64,000 nt of DNA from Diploptera punctata (GCA_030220185.1 JASPKZ010001260.1:1-64000); one strand, 5' to 3'; positions 20,857-30,720 are shown, counted from the stretch's first letter. Notes: a model not told the origin generated them from the letters alone. Made by a program: numbers and translations.

Positions 20857-20905
<49 letters not shown>
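20425..20905 (+). pseudogene. CR1/Jockey-like LINE, ORF2 end plus 3' UTR and (ATT)n
   Basis: The frame ending at the stop 20565-20567 reads 'SFTVASARSWNLLPRDIRGC' and 'RTLGTFKSRLYSCLLSNN', the classic ORF2 C-terminus of CR1/Jockey-type LINEs ('F.v.a.r.WNsLP..ir...sl..FK..L...L'). A 3' UTR with a TA run and 'CCTGGTTGAGTGGTAGACAA' follows, and the copy ends in (ATT)n at 20860-20905. It is 5' truncated. The same 3' UTR is found at 1705-1955, 15400-15660 and 33679-33930. Confidence 0.75.
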
Positions 20906-20907
<2 letters not shown>

Positions 20908-20975
20908 AGTCAACACCAATTGAACGGTGCACAATGTATCGAGTGTATTTTAAGAGCTTACTACATTAATTAAGT

Positions 20976-21281
20976 GGGGGCACGCCGTAGCGTAGTGGTT
21001 AAGGCACTGAGCTACAAGCCGGAGGGTTGAGGGTTCAAGTCCCGTTGGTGTCAGGATTTTTAAACTGACCCAAACCCTCTGGCGGTACTATGGCCCTGGG
21101 GTCGACTCAGCCTCTAACGGAAATGAGTACCAGACGTTTGTTCTGGGGTAAAGGCGGCCGTCACGCAGGGCTGACAACCCGGCTGACATAAAGTGTCGAT
21201 TGTCTAGCAAAAGTGGGAGCCTTAACCTCCTACTACCCCAAGGGCCTCCTGAGGCCTGTTGCGGGATCACTTTACTTTACT
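20976..21281 (+). mobile_element. SINE C, full length, 14-bp TSD
   Basis: The tRNA-like head has A box 'TAGCGTAGTGGTTAAGGC' and B box 'GGTTCAAGTCC'. The body contains 'CTATGGCCCTGGGGTCGACT' and 'AACCCGGCTGACATAAAGTG', and the tail is (TTTAC)n. It is flanked by perfect 14-bp repeats TACATTAATTAAGT at 20962-20975 and 21282-21295, a sign of recent LINE-driven insertion. Other copies are at 21864-22181 and 58806-59104. Confidence 0.9.
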
Positions 21282-21439
21282 TACATTAATTAAGTAAAAT
21301 AGAGTTATTTTCATTATTCGTAATTGTCTGTTCCAACGCAATTCTCCCGACCCTATATAGATGGGAATCTCAACGCTCACCCTGAAACAGGAACCGACTA
21401 GCCACTGAGGCAAGGCATCATCTATTTACCACATTTCAC

Positions 21440-21670
21440 AATAATTAAAACAGTGAATTTAATGACATTACTCACAGCCTTTAAATTACTGCCCCAGTCT
21501 CGAGGCTTGAAGTTCCCCGGTACAAATAGGACAGACAGTGGACAAATTGCCAGTCTCAAGACAACCCTTGAGGATGCCAGGCGCAGTCTCTGGCGAAACG
21601 TCGGGGAACTTGAAGCCTCGAAACCACCGCCTACAGCCCGGAAATCTTCTTCAAGATCATCATAATTTAA
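21440..21670 (+). mobile_element. PLE-type remnant with inverted arms and ribozyme-like core
   Basis: Perfect 19-nt inverted repeats 'CGAGGCTTGAAGTTCCCCG' (21501-21519) and its complement (21602-21620) surround a degenerate hammerhead-like motif. The outer ends and TSD are not clear. By layout it belongs with the elements at 12224, 49778 and 51597, but it shares no outer sequence with them. Confidence 0.5.
21566..21603 (+). ncRNA. Degenerate hammerhead-like motif
   Basis: Core TTGAGGA (CUGANGA expected, first C changed to T), an extra T, stem II GCCAG...CTGGC, GAAA, a 2-bp self-complementary stem III (CG) and T-C. The order matches the other copies. The core change argues against activity. 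Confidence 0.4.
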
Positions 21671-21863
21671 TGAAGGTTAAATTCTTAAAGTGCATACAAC
21701 TTATCCTTCTTGACATTCACCATGTTCTTATTGTGAAAACCCAGTTGTAATACTAATAAAATACGTTATGGTTCAGACTAGTAAAAACAGCCAACAACAA
21801 GTCGATAGACTTAAATTATTATTAGATTTAATTAAATTATTGTTAAATTATTGCCAGTACTAA

Positions 21864-22181
21864 GTAAAGTAAAGTAAAGTAAAGTGATCCCACAAAAGGC
21901 ATCAGGAGGCCCTTGGGGTAGTAGGAGGTTAAGGCTCCCACTTTTTCTAGACAATCGGCACTTTTTATGTCAGCCGGGTTGTCAGCCCTGCGTGACGGCC
22001 GCCTTTACCCCAGAACAAGCGTCTGGTAATCATTTCAGTTAGAGGCTGAGTCGACCCCAGGGCCATAGTGCCGCCAGAGGGTTTGGGTCAGTTTAAAAAT
22101 CCTGACCCCAACGGGACTTGAACCCTCGACCCTCCGGCTTGTAGCTCAGTGCCTTAACCACTACGCTACGGCGTGCCCCAC
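21864..22181 (-). mobile_element. SINE C, full length, 12-bp TSD
   Basis: An inverted copy with the tail as (GTAAA)n on the plus strand at 21863-21884 and the head 'ACGCTACGGCGTGCCCC' at the right end. Perfect repeats TGCCAGTACTAA lie at 21852-21863 and 22182-22193. It is in opposite orientation to the SINE C copy 600 bases to the left. Confidence 0.9.
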
Positions 22182-22224
22182 TGCCAGTACTAACTGAACT
22201 TATTTTAAACTGTTACAGTAACAC

Positions 22225-22405
22225 TGTTGAAATTTAAATTTGACTTCAAAGCTGCAGATTGGACATTGTTGACGGGATATAAATTACTGGTGCTTTACAT
22301 AAATTATATTTTAATATTTATTATTTACTATTGTTGACTTTACACTGCATATTGGTCATTGTTTGTGGGGTATAAATTACATAAATTATATTTTAATATT
22401 TATTT
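22225..22405 (+). repeat. Imperfect direct repeat of about 100 bp
   Basis: 'CTGCAGATTGGACATTGTTG' at 22252 and 'CTGCATATTGGTCATTGTTT' at 22347 each lead into 'ATAAATTATATTTTAATATT'. It is a short tandem duplication with no coding sense. Confidence 0.6.
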
Positions 22406-22408
22406 AAT

Positions 22409-22528
22409 TGTGGAAAGCAACGGGAAGCTACCACACCTACACAATTCCCTAGTAAAGCTGTAAGCATAGCATGAAAATGCTATGATTTCAGTGAAGGACC
22501 TGCCTTCGGGCATAATTACTATGGATGG
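22409..22528 (+). mobile_element. SINE A, 5'-truncated (module 3 only), 11-bp TSD
   Basis: Only module 3 is present, from 'TGTGGAAAGCAACGGGAAGC' to 'TTACTATGGATGG'. Perfect repeats ATTTATTTAAT lie at 22398-22408 and 22529-22539. A truncated copy with its own TSD shows that the insertion was primed at the 3' end, as LINE-driven retroposition predicts. Confidence 0.8.
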
Positions 22529-22765
22529 ATTTATTTAATGTTTTGAGTTCTGATTGAAATTTTAAAAAGCTGTTCAATAAGTAAAAGTAAATATATCTGT
22601 CCTGTATTTTAAAAACGCAGAGAAAAAACGGAGGAAAAGGTGCTGAAGCATAAAAAAGGGGGAAACACGGGCGAAAGGTAGTAATCTCACGAAAATGTGC
22701 AAAAATGTGCAACAAATTGTGATCATTTCGCTTCATTTCATCCCCCCAAATACATATACTGATCT

Positions 22766-23285
22766 ATCATCATCATCATCATCACTCCAGGGATTAGGCA
22801 ATTGCGCGTTCCGACTTCATAATGCATCAGCCCAACGTCTTCTAGGTCTTCCAACATCACGTCTTCCTCTTGCTTGATAATTTCTTGCTAACAATGGATA
22901 TCTCTCCTTACTCATTCCATTCATGTGATAAATCCATTTCTGTCTGTAATTTGTGACCTTATCCAATAAAGGCTGTACTTTCAATTCTTCTCTTATATCC
23001 TCATTTCTTATTCTATCAAGTCTTGTACATCCTTTTACTTGTCTTAGGAACCTCATCTCCACCGTCTGTATTCTATCCTTCTGTTTTTTCACTGGAGCCC
23101 AAGTTTCACATCCATACAATATTGTGGGAACCGCCATAACATTATACATTTTTATCTTGGTTTCTTTTCTAATTTTATTTTTGAATGTTCTCTGCATTGT
23201 TCCACACACCGTCTGAAATGTATTTATTTTGGAGTCAATATCTCTTTCCACATTGTAGCCAACATCACATCCCAAATATTTGAAC
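22766..23285 (-). pseudogene. LINE ORF2 C-terminal part, one long frame
   Basis: The minus-strand frame 22817-23275 (152 codons) reads 'GYNVERDIDSKINTFQTVCG', 'MAVPTILYGCETWAPVKKQK', 'TRLDRIRNEDIREELKVQPL' and 'ARNYQARGRRDVGRPRRRWA'. This is the complete thumb and C-terminal part of an RTE-like ORF2, with one of the longest surviving coding frames in the window. It ends in an ATG/CAT tail (22767-22786). The catalytic domain is not present. Confidence 0.75.
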
Positions 23286-23334
23286 TATTGGTATGAAAAC
23301 AGTTATATATTTGGAAAAGTGCCGAATCTCAAAA

Positions 23335-23575
23335 TCCTTTCCCTAGGTATTATACGTATAACTGGTTTTCCATAAAGATTACGTAGCTCACTGTTATGCA
23401 CTTTCTAAATCCATCTGCCTGTTCATCTCTCTTTGGTCGAAAAATGTTCTTAAGCACTTTATTCCCAAATACAGGCAATTATTCCTCATCTCTTAAAATA
23501 AGAGCTCTTGTTTCTCATCCATATAATACAACTGGAAGAAACGCCATTTTATTAATTTTTAATTTATCGTCTTGT
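23335..23575 (-). pseudogene. LINE family 2 fragment, segment upstream of the C-terminus
   Basis: Matches the part of family 2 that includes 'ALVLKDEEYLPVFGNKVLKN' and 'REMNRQMDLESA'-like blocks on the minus strand. It is continuous with SINE B on the right. Confidence 0.5.
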
Positions 23576-23577
23576 AT

Positions 23578-23974
23578 CTTGTAAGCCCATGTTTCCCTTA
23601 ACAGAAATTTAGGCACTCTCCCCCTACAGGGAAGAATTTGAACCATACTAATTTAGTTCCACTTGTTTTCGTATAGATGTCATTTGAGTGGTCCGTGGTC
23701 AGCGTTCCGCCTCATACTGACATCTAGGAAACCAAGGTAGTACTAGGACGGGAAAATTCGGTAAATTTTGCTTAGAGTCCTTTTCATTCAGGCTTAAGGA
23801 TCATTTACGAGCCTGAAGATCTTCAGACTCGGGAACCACGGCTTAAAGTCCCTCCCGGAGGACTTGCTCCTTGGATTTTTCCGTTCTAAAAAAACCATCG
23901 ACCCCGGCCGGGTTTGAATCCGCGACCCTCGGGACCAGAGGCAAGGAGCATAGCCACTAGTCCACCACAGCCGT
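23578..23974 (-). mobile_element. SINE B, near full length
   Basis: The minus strand starts with the tRNA-like head 'CTGTGGTGGACTAGTGGCTA', B box 'GGTTTGAATCC' (drifted) and then 'AATCCAAGGAGCAAGTCCTC'. The body includes 'TACCTTGGTTTCCTAGATGT' and 'GGGGGAGAGTGCCTAAATTT'. It is close in length to the copy at 32258-32620. Confidence 0.8.
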
Positions 23975-24364
23975 TTGTTTTAAATTTAAATTTTGATTTG
24001 AGAAAAGCTGCAATGAATAGAATCTCTGTATTCATAATAGCATGGACATCCAGGGTTTATTATACGTTTTTTTTTCTGCACTGTATTCGTATTTGTAATT
24101 GTAATTGCTCTTGATGCAATTACATTCCACCACGTCTTCATGCGATCAGATTTTAACGCTATTGGAAATGGTTTAACTATAACAAAATATTAAATTTTTA
24201 TCTCGATATGTTCGGTTTATAGCAGGCTCCTTGTATTTCAATATGCAATGAAAATAAATTATGAAAACAACAGAAAATAGATGAACGAAAGCGAAAGAAA
24301 ATATCGTTATGCAAATCAAAATAAATTCAGTTAAAATAAATTAATTTGAAGATAAGAATAGGCT
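23975..24364. other. No gene recognised
   Basis: AT-rich, no motif found. Confidence 0.5.
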
Positions 24365-24700
24365 TAAGTAACTGACACTATCAAACCTGTAAGTTCATGG
24401 TATCGCAGACATGAGCTCTCCATACATCCCCCTATCCTGAGCTAACGTTCACCAATCATTCTCTGTATAATTTACTTCCCTGAAATCATAATGTTATTCT
24501 CCCATCTCATTCTTGGTCTACCAACTGGGCGTTTTTCCTCTGGTTTTCCTACAAGAAGCTTCAATGCACGCCTTTAATTCCCAATTCGTGCCACATGTCC
24601 TGCCCATCGCAGTCTACGAGACTTAACTGTTCTTTCTATATCTGGCTTCCTATAGAGACCATGTAGTCTTCTCCATTCACCTGCCTGTTCATCTTTTGAT
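24365..24700 (-). pseudogene. LINE family 2 C-terminal relic
   Basis: Aligned on the minus strand to 57945-58275: 'QAGEWRRLHGLYRKPDIERT', 'VKSRRLRWAGHVARIGN' and 'EGKRPVGRPRMRWEN' in changing frames. A second copy follows in the same orientation. Confidence 0.65.
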
Positions 24701-24794
24701 AAGAATAGACCCACATATCTTTATATAAAAACAACAAATGAAATAATTTGACTTACTAAATTTTGAGACAGATCTCACTTACTATTTTTTAAGG

Positions 24795-25055
24795 TAATAA
24801 CTAACTCACCTGAACTATCGACTGCGCGGAGATAAGCTCTCCATACATTCCTATCCTGCCCTAATGTTTGCCAATCATATCCTGTATAATCTACTTCCCT
24901 CAAATCATGGTTAATGTCATTCTGCCACCTCATTCTTGGTCTATCAAATGGGCGTTTTCCCTCTGGTTATCTTACAAGAAGCTTCCATATCCCTCTTTCA
25001 TTACCCATTCCTGCAACATGCCCTGGCCATCGCAGTCTATGAGACTAACTATTAT
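24795..25055 (-). pseudogene. LINE family 2 C-terminal relic, second tandem copy
   Basis: The segment covers 'RWPGHVAGMGNERGIWKLLV', a 'RMRWQNDINHDLREVDYTG' block and 'DRNVWRAYLRAV' on the minus strand, with stops and gaps. It is about 430 bases from the previous copy. Confidence 0.6.
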
Positions 25056-25070
25056 TTTATGCAACTCAAG

Positions 25071-25680
25071 AAAATATCATATGAAAATTAAAATAAGTAT
25101 AATCTTATTACTTAAAGCAATTAACTTTCTTATTTCTATGGCATTTCAACCTCATAACATGTGTTATTTTGTTCAGTGTCATTTTCTGAGAAAGCATAGT
25201 CAACGCTTCAGCCTGCAAGAGTAGTCTAAAGTAGATCCTTGCATATGGAATTTGACCGGACGTCAAAAGCTGTTTCTTTGCGCTGGTTTCATGGAGCAAT
25301 ATACACACGCGCCGGTCAGATATATGCTTTGCACATGCACCGTATAAGTTTCGAGCCTTATTCTCTCTGTCGTAGTCGTGTGTATTGGGCGATCGCAAAA
25401 TCGGACTTACCCTCCCCAAGATCGGTCAATTTCCTTGACTAAGGCTGTACATAACGCGCTCAATTCAAGCGCACGAATTTCTCATCTGCAATAATTACAT
25501 TTGCAGTAATTATAATTGCCTACCTTTGTCACAGATGGTGTAAACTGATGTCCTTGTATACCTCATATATATCTGCCATCATTTAACAGACTATACATTC
25601 ACACGCATGGAGATATACAGGCTGTTGCATTCAAACCATTATTTAAAAAAATAGTGAATACTGAATTTTAAGTTACATTT
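25071..25680. other. Unassigned sequence with a GC-richer centre
   Basis: 25220-25450 is richer in GC than its surroundings and open on both strands for 67-118 codons ('CACACGCGCCGGTCAGATAT', 'GTCGTAGTCGTGTGTATTGG'). I do not recognise any protein motif. It may be an unlisted repeat or a decayed exon. Confidence 0.35.
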
Positions 25681-25689
25681 AAGAAAGAA

Positions 25690-25765
25690 CAATCAACGCT
25701 CGAACCGGGACTTGAACCCTGGATCTCAGATTCTGTATGATTCCAATTACACCATTCAAGACACG
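25690..25765 (-). mobile_element. tRNA-like relic
   Basis: The minus strand reads 'GTCTTGAATGGTGTAATTGG' (A-box-like) and then 'AGGGTTCAAGTCCCGGTTCG' (B box). The length of 75 bases fits a tRNA or a SINE head. The arms do not pair fully. The T arm resembles that of the tRNA-like copies at 6256-7141. Confidence 0.45.
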
Positions 25766-25924
25766 ACGAGAACGTAATTTTTTTTTTCATTCATACAATT
25801 CTCGTTCGTCCGAAGGTTGGTAGCCGTGGCTACAAACAAGCAAATTGACGTTTTCTATTCAGAAGTATTTTTATTGAGAATTTATACATTACTTGTGAGT
25901 GGTAAAGCGCCATATTTTCATTTT

Positions 25925-26440
25925 TTATTTAGATTAACACTTTCCAAGATACAAAAATAGTAATTGAAATAAATGGAAAATTAACAGAAGACATTAGAAC
26001 TAACTGTGGTTTAAAACATGGATGCCGTTTTTCCCCAACACTTTTTAATATGTATATATAATAAATAAATAAATAAATAAACATAAATATATATATACAT
26101 ATATATAAATAAATATATATAAAAAATATATATTGTCCACCGCTGTGGTCTCGAGGTAGCGTGCTACCTTGTCACGCTGCGGGCCCTGGTTCGATCCCCG
26201 GTCTTGGCAGTTTTTCTGGGTGAGGTTTTTATCATGGTTTTTCCTCACCTGTAAGACAAATGTCAAGAAACCTTTAAGGCCCAAACGGTCCCCAAAATCA
26301 TATGGCCATCATCATCATCCTTCACCGGTGTGGAAAGCAACGGGAAGCTAACACACCTACAATTCCCTAGTAAAACAGCAAACATAGCATGAAAGTGCTA
26401 TGATTGCAGGGAAGGACCTGCCCTCGGGCAAAATTACTAT

Positions 26441-26488
<48 letters not shown>

Positions 26489-26880
26489 ACAACATTCTTA
26501 ATGAGTGGAAACAATTAATTCATAAGGGATTCAAAATTGGACGAAATAAAACATTGAATGCATAATGTTTTGCAGATGATATAGTATTATTTTTTGACGG
26601 AGAGGACAGGCTACAAAAAACAGTCTATCAGTTAAATAATATATGTACGAAATATAATATGATAATTTCAAAATTAAAAACTAAAGTAATGGCGTTCCAT
26701 GAAAAGTGCCGAGTAAGAACAAAAGTAGTAATAGATGATCAAGTGTTGGAACAGGTATCACACTTCAAGTATTTGGGCTGCGATATAACTTATGAAGAAG
26801 GACAAGATATAAATAAGAAAATGCAGATATTTCAACATATTAGTAGAACAATCAGAATAATAATAATGTACAACGTGCGT
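25925..26880 (+). pseudogene. LINE reverse transcriptase with active site, split by SINE A
   Basis: The left piece (25940-26052) reads 'INGKLTEDIRTNCGLKHGCR' and 'FSPTLFNMYI'. After the SINE the frame resumes at 26488 with 'DNILNEWKQLIHKGFKIGR', then 'CFADDIVLFFDGEDRLQK' carrying the RT metal-binding ADD, and 'HFKYLGCDITYEEGQDINKK'. These are RT motifs 4 to 7 in order. One stop lies before 'CFADD'. The element is dead but kept its reading order on both sides of the insertion. Confidence 0.75.
26136..26445 (+). mobile_element. SINE A inserted in a LINE RT gene
   Basis: Head with A box, a B box 'GGTTCGATCCC', the shared body and module 3 ('GAAAGCAACGGGAAGCTAAC', 'AATTACTATGGATA'). It lies between (TA)/(TAAA) runs at 26044-26130 and 26443-26487, which hide the TSD. 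Confidence 0.85.
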
Positions 26881-27003
26881 TTGTGAAGAATTTTACAAAA
26901 TCTCGGAAATTAAAAACCTCGCTATCACTCGGTTTTTAAACATTTTCTTCGTTTCTGTAAAAACCACTTCCCAACCTCGCATCGTAATATACTATTATTG
27001 AAT
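26868..27003 (-). repeat. Repeat F fragment
   Basis: The minus strand matches the start of Repeat F at 63520-63660: 'ATTACGATGCGAGGTTGGGA', 'GTGGTTTTTACAGAA', 'TTTTAATTTCCGAGATT' and 'ACAAACGCACGTTGTA'. It joins directly to the LINE relic on the left. Confidence 0.7.
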
Positions 27004-27017
27004 GCTACCAAGTTATC

Positions 27018-27331
27018 ATTTCGACATTCTGGTATTCTCTCCAGGCATGGCGTTATTGTAACCCGCTACTGAGGTGGGGTGTCTGGAAGACGGACTTACG
27101 TTCCCCGATGATATATAATAGGTGACGAGACGCCAGAAGATGCCCTAATCTTTAATTTAATGAACATGTTAATGATGATAATGTTGCCCAGAAGATGTTG
27201 GGGACATTTGTCTTGCAGATGAGAAAAACCCCGAAAATACCATCACCCAGGAAACTTGTCCCGACCGGGGATCGAACCCGGGCCCGCTGCGTGACAAGGC
27301 AGCACGCTACCTCGAGGCCACAGCGGTGTAC
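27018..27331 (-). mobile_element. SINE A (head plus module 2), rearranged
   Basis: Right end: head 'CCGCTGTGGCCTCGAGGTAG' with intact B box 'GGTTCGATCCC'. Left end: module 2 ('CCATGCCTGGAGAGAATACC'). The shared body between them is shortened and diverged. Confidence 0.75.
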
Positions 27332-27454
27332 ACAGTCTATCGTTAAATACATTATTTTGTCATTAAAGTATTAACCTTTTTACCGAATTTGAAATTATCT
27401 GAAAAAATATTTTGTGCGTTTGGTATTTAGAATAGGGTATGTAGTTGTTTGTTT

Positions 27455-27625
27455 CTAGTCCCGAGGGTCACGGATTCAAACCCAGCCATGTCCATGACAA
27501 AAAATCCAAGGGACAAGTCCTCCGGGAATTACTTTAAGCCGTGGGTCCCAAGTCTGAAGATATTTCGTGCTCCTAAAAGAACCTCAAGTCTGAAAATAGG
27601 TCGCTGAGATGGTAATTGTCAATCC
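27455..27625 (+). mobile_element. SINE B fragment
   Basis: Keeps 'TAGTCCCGAGGGTCACGGAT', the drifted B box, 'AAAATCCAAGGGACAAGTCC' and the 'CTTTAAGCCGTGGGTCCCAA' block. The A box half is missing. Confidence 0.65.
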
Positions 27626-28058
27626 ATGCCGAAACCTACTTTGAAATTTCTACCAGAGAAATGTGATGTACCAAGACCACGTCAAAAAACTTATCTGCCG
27701 TTTTTAACTGTAAGGCCCTAAAATCCAGCGCTAAAATTTCTCATTTAAACAACAAGGAAGTAATAAAACTCCTCACTTGATGGATTGGATAGCTTTCACT
27801 ACCTACCGTTCGTCCATTCGCCTCGCACCCGCCTCACTCCACACCGCTCTAAGCCAAGCATGGACTTCCAAATGCTGCGCACAGCGGGTTACCATTGCTG
27901 GATTCTGGCTTTTATTTCTGTACCTTGCATTTAATAATGACAGGTATGTTTGGTACTTCACAATGCTTCTCTGGAAGAATTTTCAAGGTAGATTTCTGCA
28001 TGCAATGGTTGACATTTCCCTTGAGTGAAACAAATTAACAGACCTTCATCCATCCAAG
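27626..28058. other. Unassigned sequence
   Basis: 27780-27960 is GC-richer, with a plus-strand frame of 83 codons ('RSSIRLAPASLHTALSQAWT') that matches nothing I know. No repeat match within the window. Confidence 0.35.
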
Positions 28059-28060
28059 TA

Positions 28061-29345
28061 CGAGGGTCACTAGATAAGTTTTGAGACACTGCAGCGTGGC
28101 GACAGGAATGCAATAAACTAATATACCGTTTGAAAGCCCATCTCTCGAACGTCAAAACCATAACAGGTAGAAACGATTCATTTCAGTTGTCTCTGAGCAG
28201 CACCTTTGTGAAGTAGTCTCTGCGTGGTGAAATCAAACGTGTCGTATTGAGCTTGAGAGAGAGTATTTTTTTGCTATGGTTTTATATGATTATAAGTACG
28301 GTTTAAATGAGTCGCAAACACTTGAGCAATTCAAACAAACATTTGGGTACCTTGCTCCTTCACATGCAACAGTTTTCCGCTGATTTCCTGAATTTAATAG
28401 GGAGAGAACATCCCTTAAAGATGAAGGGAGAAGTGGGAGGCCAACAAACAGTAGTGACAGAGGAAAACGTCTCTGCAGTGGAGATTCTGATTAAGGAAGA
28501 TCCATGACTGATCTATAAGGACATCGAGGGGAGGCTAGGGATTAGTTCGCCAAATGTTTTCACCATCCTCACCAATACTTATGAGTGAGGAAAATTTCTT
28601 CTCGATGGGTGTCACACCACTTGTCAGAAGGGCGTAAATGCACTAGGGTGGAATTGTGTAGAGAAATGCTGGCGAGATCCAACAACGGGGACTCCCGCCG
28701 GGTGTCAGACATAGTGATAGATGACGAAACTTGGATCTACCGGTATGACCGTGAAGCAAAGCACCAATCATAGGTGTGGGTCTTCCCAGCTGAGCAGCCT
28801 CCGACCACAGTCAAAAGGCCTAGGAGTGTGGGGAAAAATGATGGCCACTTTCTTCTCAACAAGTGGTCATCTGACTACAGTTGTGCTAGAGGATCAGAGG
28901 ACAGTTACTGCTAAATGATATACAGAAGTCTGTTTCCCCAACGTCTTCTCAAATATCCAGGAGAAGCGGCCAAAGACTGGACTGAATGAAATTCTACTCC
29001 ACCTCTTTGCACACAGCCTATGCAACAATCAGGTTTCTGGAAAAGACACCTGTGAAATTAATGTCTCATTGAGCCACAGTCTAGACCTAGCCCCGTGCGA
29101 CTATTTTCTGTTCCCGAACGTGAAGAACTGCGTGCGAGGACACCAATTTCTTAGCCCAGAAGATGCTGTTGGAGGAGCTTAGTGCAATGTCTAAAATGGA
29201 GTGGCATGGCTGCTTCCAGAAGTGGTTCCAGAGGATGCAACGGTATATAGAATGTGCTGGAAAGTTATTTGAAAAGATATGATAGGTATGGAAACTCTAT
29301 CATGGCCCATTGTTGCATATCTCATAACTTATCTAGCGACCTACA
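28061..29345 (+). mobile_element. Mariner element, nearly full length, decayed
   Basis: Terminal inverted repeats: left 'GGTCACTAGATAAGTTTTGA', right (reverse complement) 'GGTCGCTAGATAAGTTATGA'. TA dinucleotides lie at 28059-28060 and 29346-29347, the mariner target duplication. The 1285-bp length is typical of mariner. The transposase between them is broken. Confidence 0.85.
28270..29190 (+). pseudogene. Mariner transposase (DD34D type), broken
   Basis: Pieces in changing frames follow the mariner order: 'ESQTLEQFKQTFGYLAPSHA' and 'REHPLKMKGEVGG' region (HTH and linker), 'IDDETWIYRYDREAKHQS' with the second catalytic aspartate region, 'VWVFPAEQPPTTVKRPRS', and 'SLDLAPCDYFLFPNVKN' with the last catalytic Asp. 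The expected length is about 345 residues. Several stops and frameshifts show that it is inactive. Confidence 0.8.
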
Positions 29346-29523
29346 TAGTACCTTGGTTTCCTACAAGATATCTCCTGCTACATGTCACTCGCTGACTTGT
29401 ATAAGGAAATAACCATACCTGAAATAAACCGGTTAAGAAACTTCTCACTAGGAGATCACCCATGTCCCAAAACGGACCGAATGGGTATCAATGAATCACG
29501 TAGTTGTGATATACGTGGTCTGT

Positions 29524-30170
29524 AACTAAAATAGTGGCAACACTTCTGTAGAAGCGAAACCTGGCGGAGTTAATTGTAACTTCTGTCACATGTTAATATA
29601 TGTCTGACCTATCTTATAGTAAATAGACTCGTCCGTACGTCTCAAATAGCATGTGCTTTGACAGAGAAAGTTAGTCTCCTCTGAGTTGCCGCTCTATGAT
29701 GGTTTGTTTCGCCATGTTTACAAAACAGGAACAGCTGTCTTGGTTGAAAATTCAATGTGCCATGGCCATACAGCACGACAATGTCATGAAGGTCTTGTGG
29801 AAGCATATGGGGGAGACGGCATTACCATGTCACACACTATAGCTGATCTGTACCATCGCTGGGAGTGGGAAGTGATTTTCCATCTACCACATTCACTGGA
29901 CTTAAGCCTCTGTGATCATAATTTGGTCCCTAAGATGAGGGAACCACTTCGTGACATTCGATTCCAGACTGTTCCCGAGATTCTCCTGGCACTAAGGCGG
30001 TCAGTCAGAAACATCAACTGAACAGGAGCTGCTACAGGGATACTACGACTTCCACATCGCTGGCAACGAGTCGTAGACCATGCTGGGTACTACACTGAAG
30101 GATTGTAGAAGTTTCACAGGTCTGTCACTTGTATACTAGTAATAAATAAATAGTTGCCACTATTAAAGTT
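29524..30170. mobile_element. Mariner-like element 2, internally deleted
   Basis: 18-nt terminal inverted repeats, AACTAAAATAGTGGCAAC at 29524-29541 and the complement of AACTTTAATAGTGGCAAC at 30153-30170. At 647 bp it is about half the size of a full element. It directly follows the mariner at 28061-29345 and is followed by a LINE relic. Confidence 0.75.
29686..30021 (+). pseudogene. Mariner-like transposase, N- and C-terminal parts fused by deletion
   Basis: A 111-codon frame. The first part 'HTARQCHEGLVEAYGGDGIT' looks like the N-terminal helix-turn-helix. It passes straight into 'LPHSLDLSLCDHNLVPKMRE' and 'PLRDIRFQTVPEILLALRRS', the region of the last catalytic Asp and the C-terminus. 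The central catalytic domain is lost. After a stop, 'RLPHRWQRVVDHAGYYTEGL' continues the family's end. Confidence 0.75.
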
Positions 30171-30174
30171 CATC

Positions 30175-30515
30175 ATAGTACATTCACGAATTTAGGCCAT
30201 TTGTTGACCTGTTTCGGCCTCAAGAGAAACACCATCCAGAAGTCTTTTGAGTGGACGTCCTGGTCTTTTTCTTCCTGCAGGTTGATATCTTAACATTTGT
30301 TTGGGTATCCTGCGATCTTCCATTCGATTAACATGATGCATCCATCTTGACTTATCAGAAATTTTGTTTTCTAAAGGTTCCATGTGTAATTCTTCTAAGA
30401 CGTCTTCATTTTTTGTGATCTAGTAGTGTGTATCCAGCAGTCCTCCGAAGGTATCTCATTTCAGTAGATCTAAGTCTCTGTATATCCTTCTGTTTCAACG
30501 TCCATACCTTGCTTA
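30175..30515 (-). pseudogene. LINE ORF2 C-terminus, same family as 13429-14124
   Basis: The minus frame 30192-30383 reads 'RWMHHVNRMEDRRIPKQMLR' and 'AGRKRPGRPLKRLLDGVSLE', very close to the other copy. It begins at 'GTATGGACGTTGAAACAGAAG' and ends in 'GTGAATGTACTATGATG'. Confidence 0.75.
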
Positions 30516-30556
30516 CAATCTTTATTTCATTTTGTAATCTTTGAAGTTACAATTTT

Positions 30557-30720
30557 GGTAGTGTCGCTGCCTTGTACGGACCGGTTCCGGTACGATTCCC
30601 GGTCGAGACAAATATCCTAGGTGATGGTTTTTCCGATGTTTTTCTTCACTTGCAAGACATATGTGAGGAAACTTTAAGGTCCAAACGGTTCTCGAATATC
30701 ATCTAGCCATCATAATCATT
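30557..30720 (+). mobile_element. SINE A head and body, decayed
   Basis: 'TGTCGCTGCCTTGTACGGAC', a B-box relic 'GGTACGATTCC', 'GGTTTTTCCGATGTTTTTCT' and 'GAAACTTTAAGGTCCAAACG'. Modules 2 and 3 are absent. Confidence 0.65.

Noticed and set aside
23805..23860. Another hammerhead-like core ('CCTGAAGATCTTCAGACTCGGGAA')
   Set aside because: It lies in the body of SINE B, the stem II would lack the GAAA step in the right place, and the other SINE B copies do not keep it.
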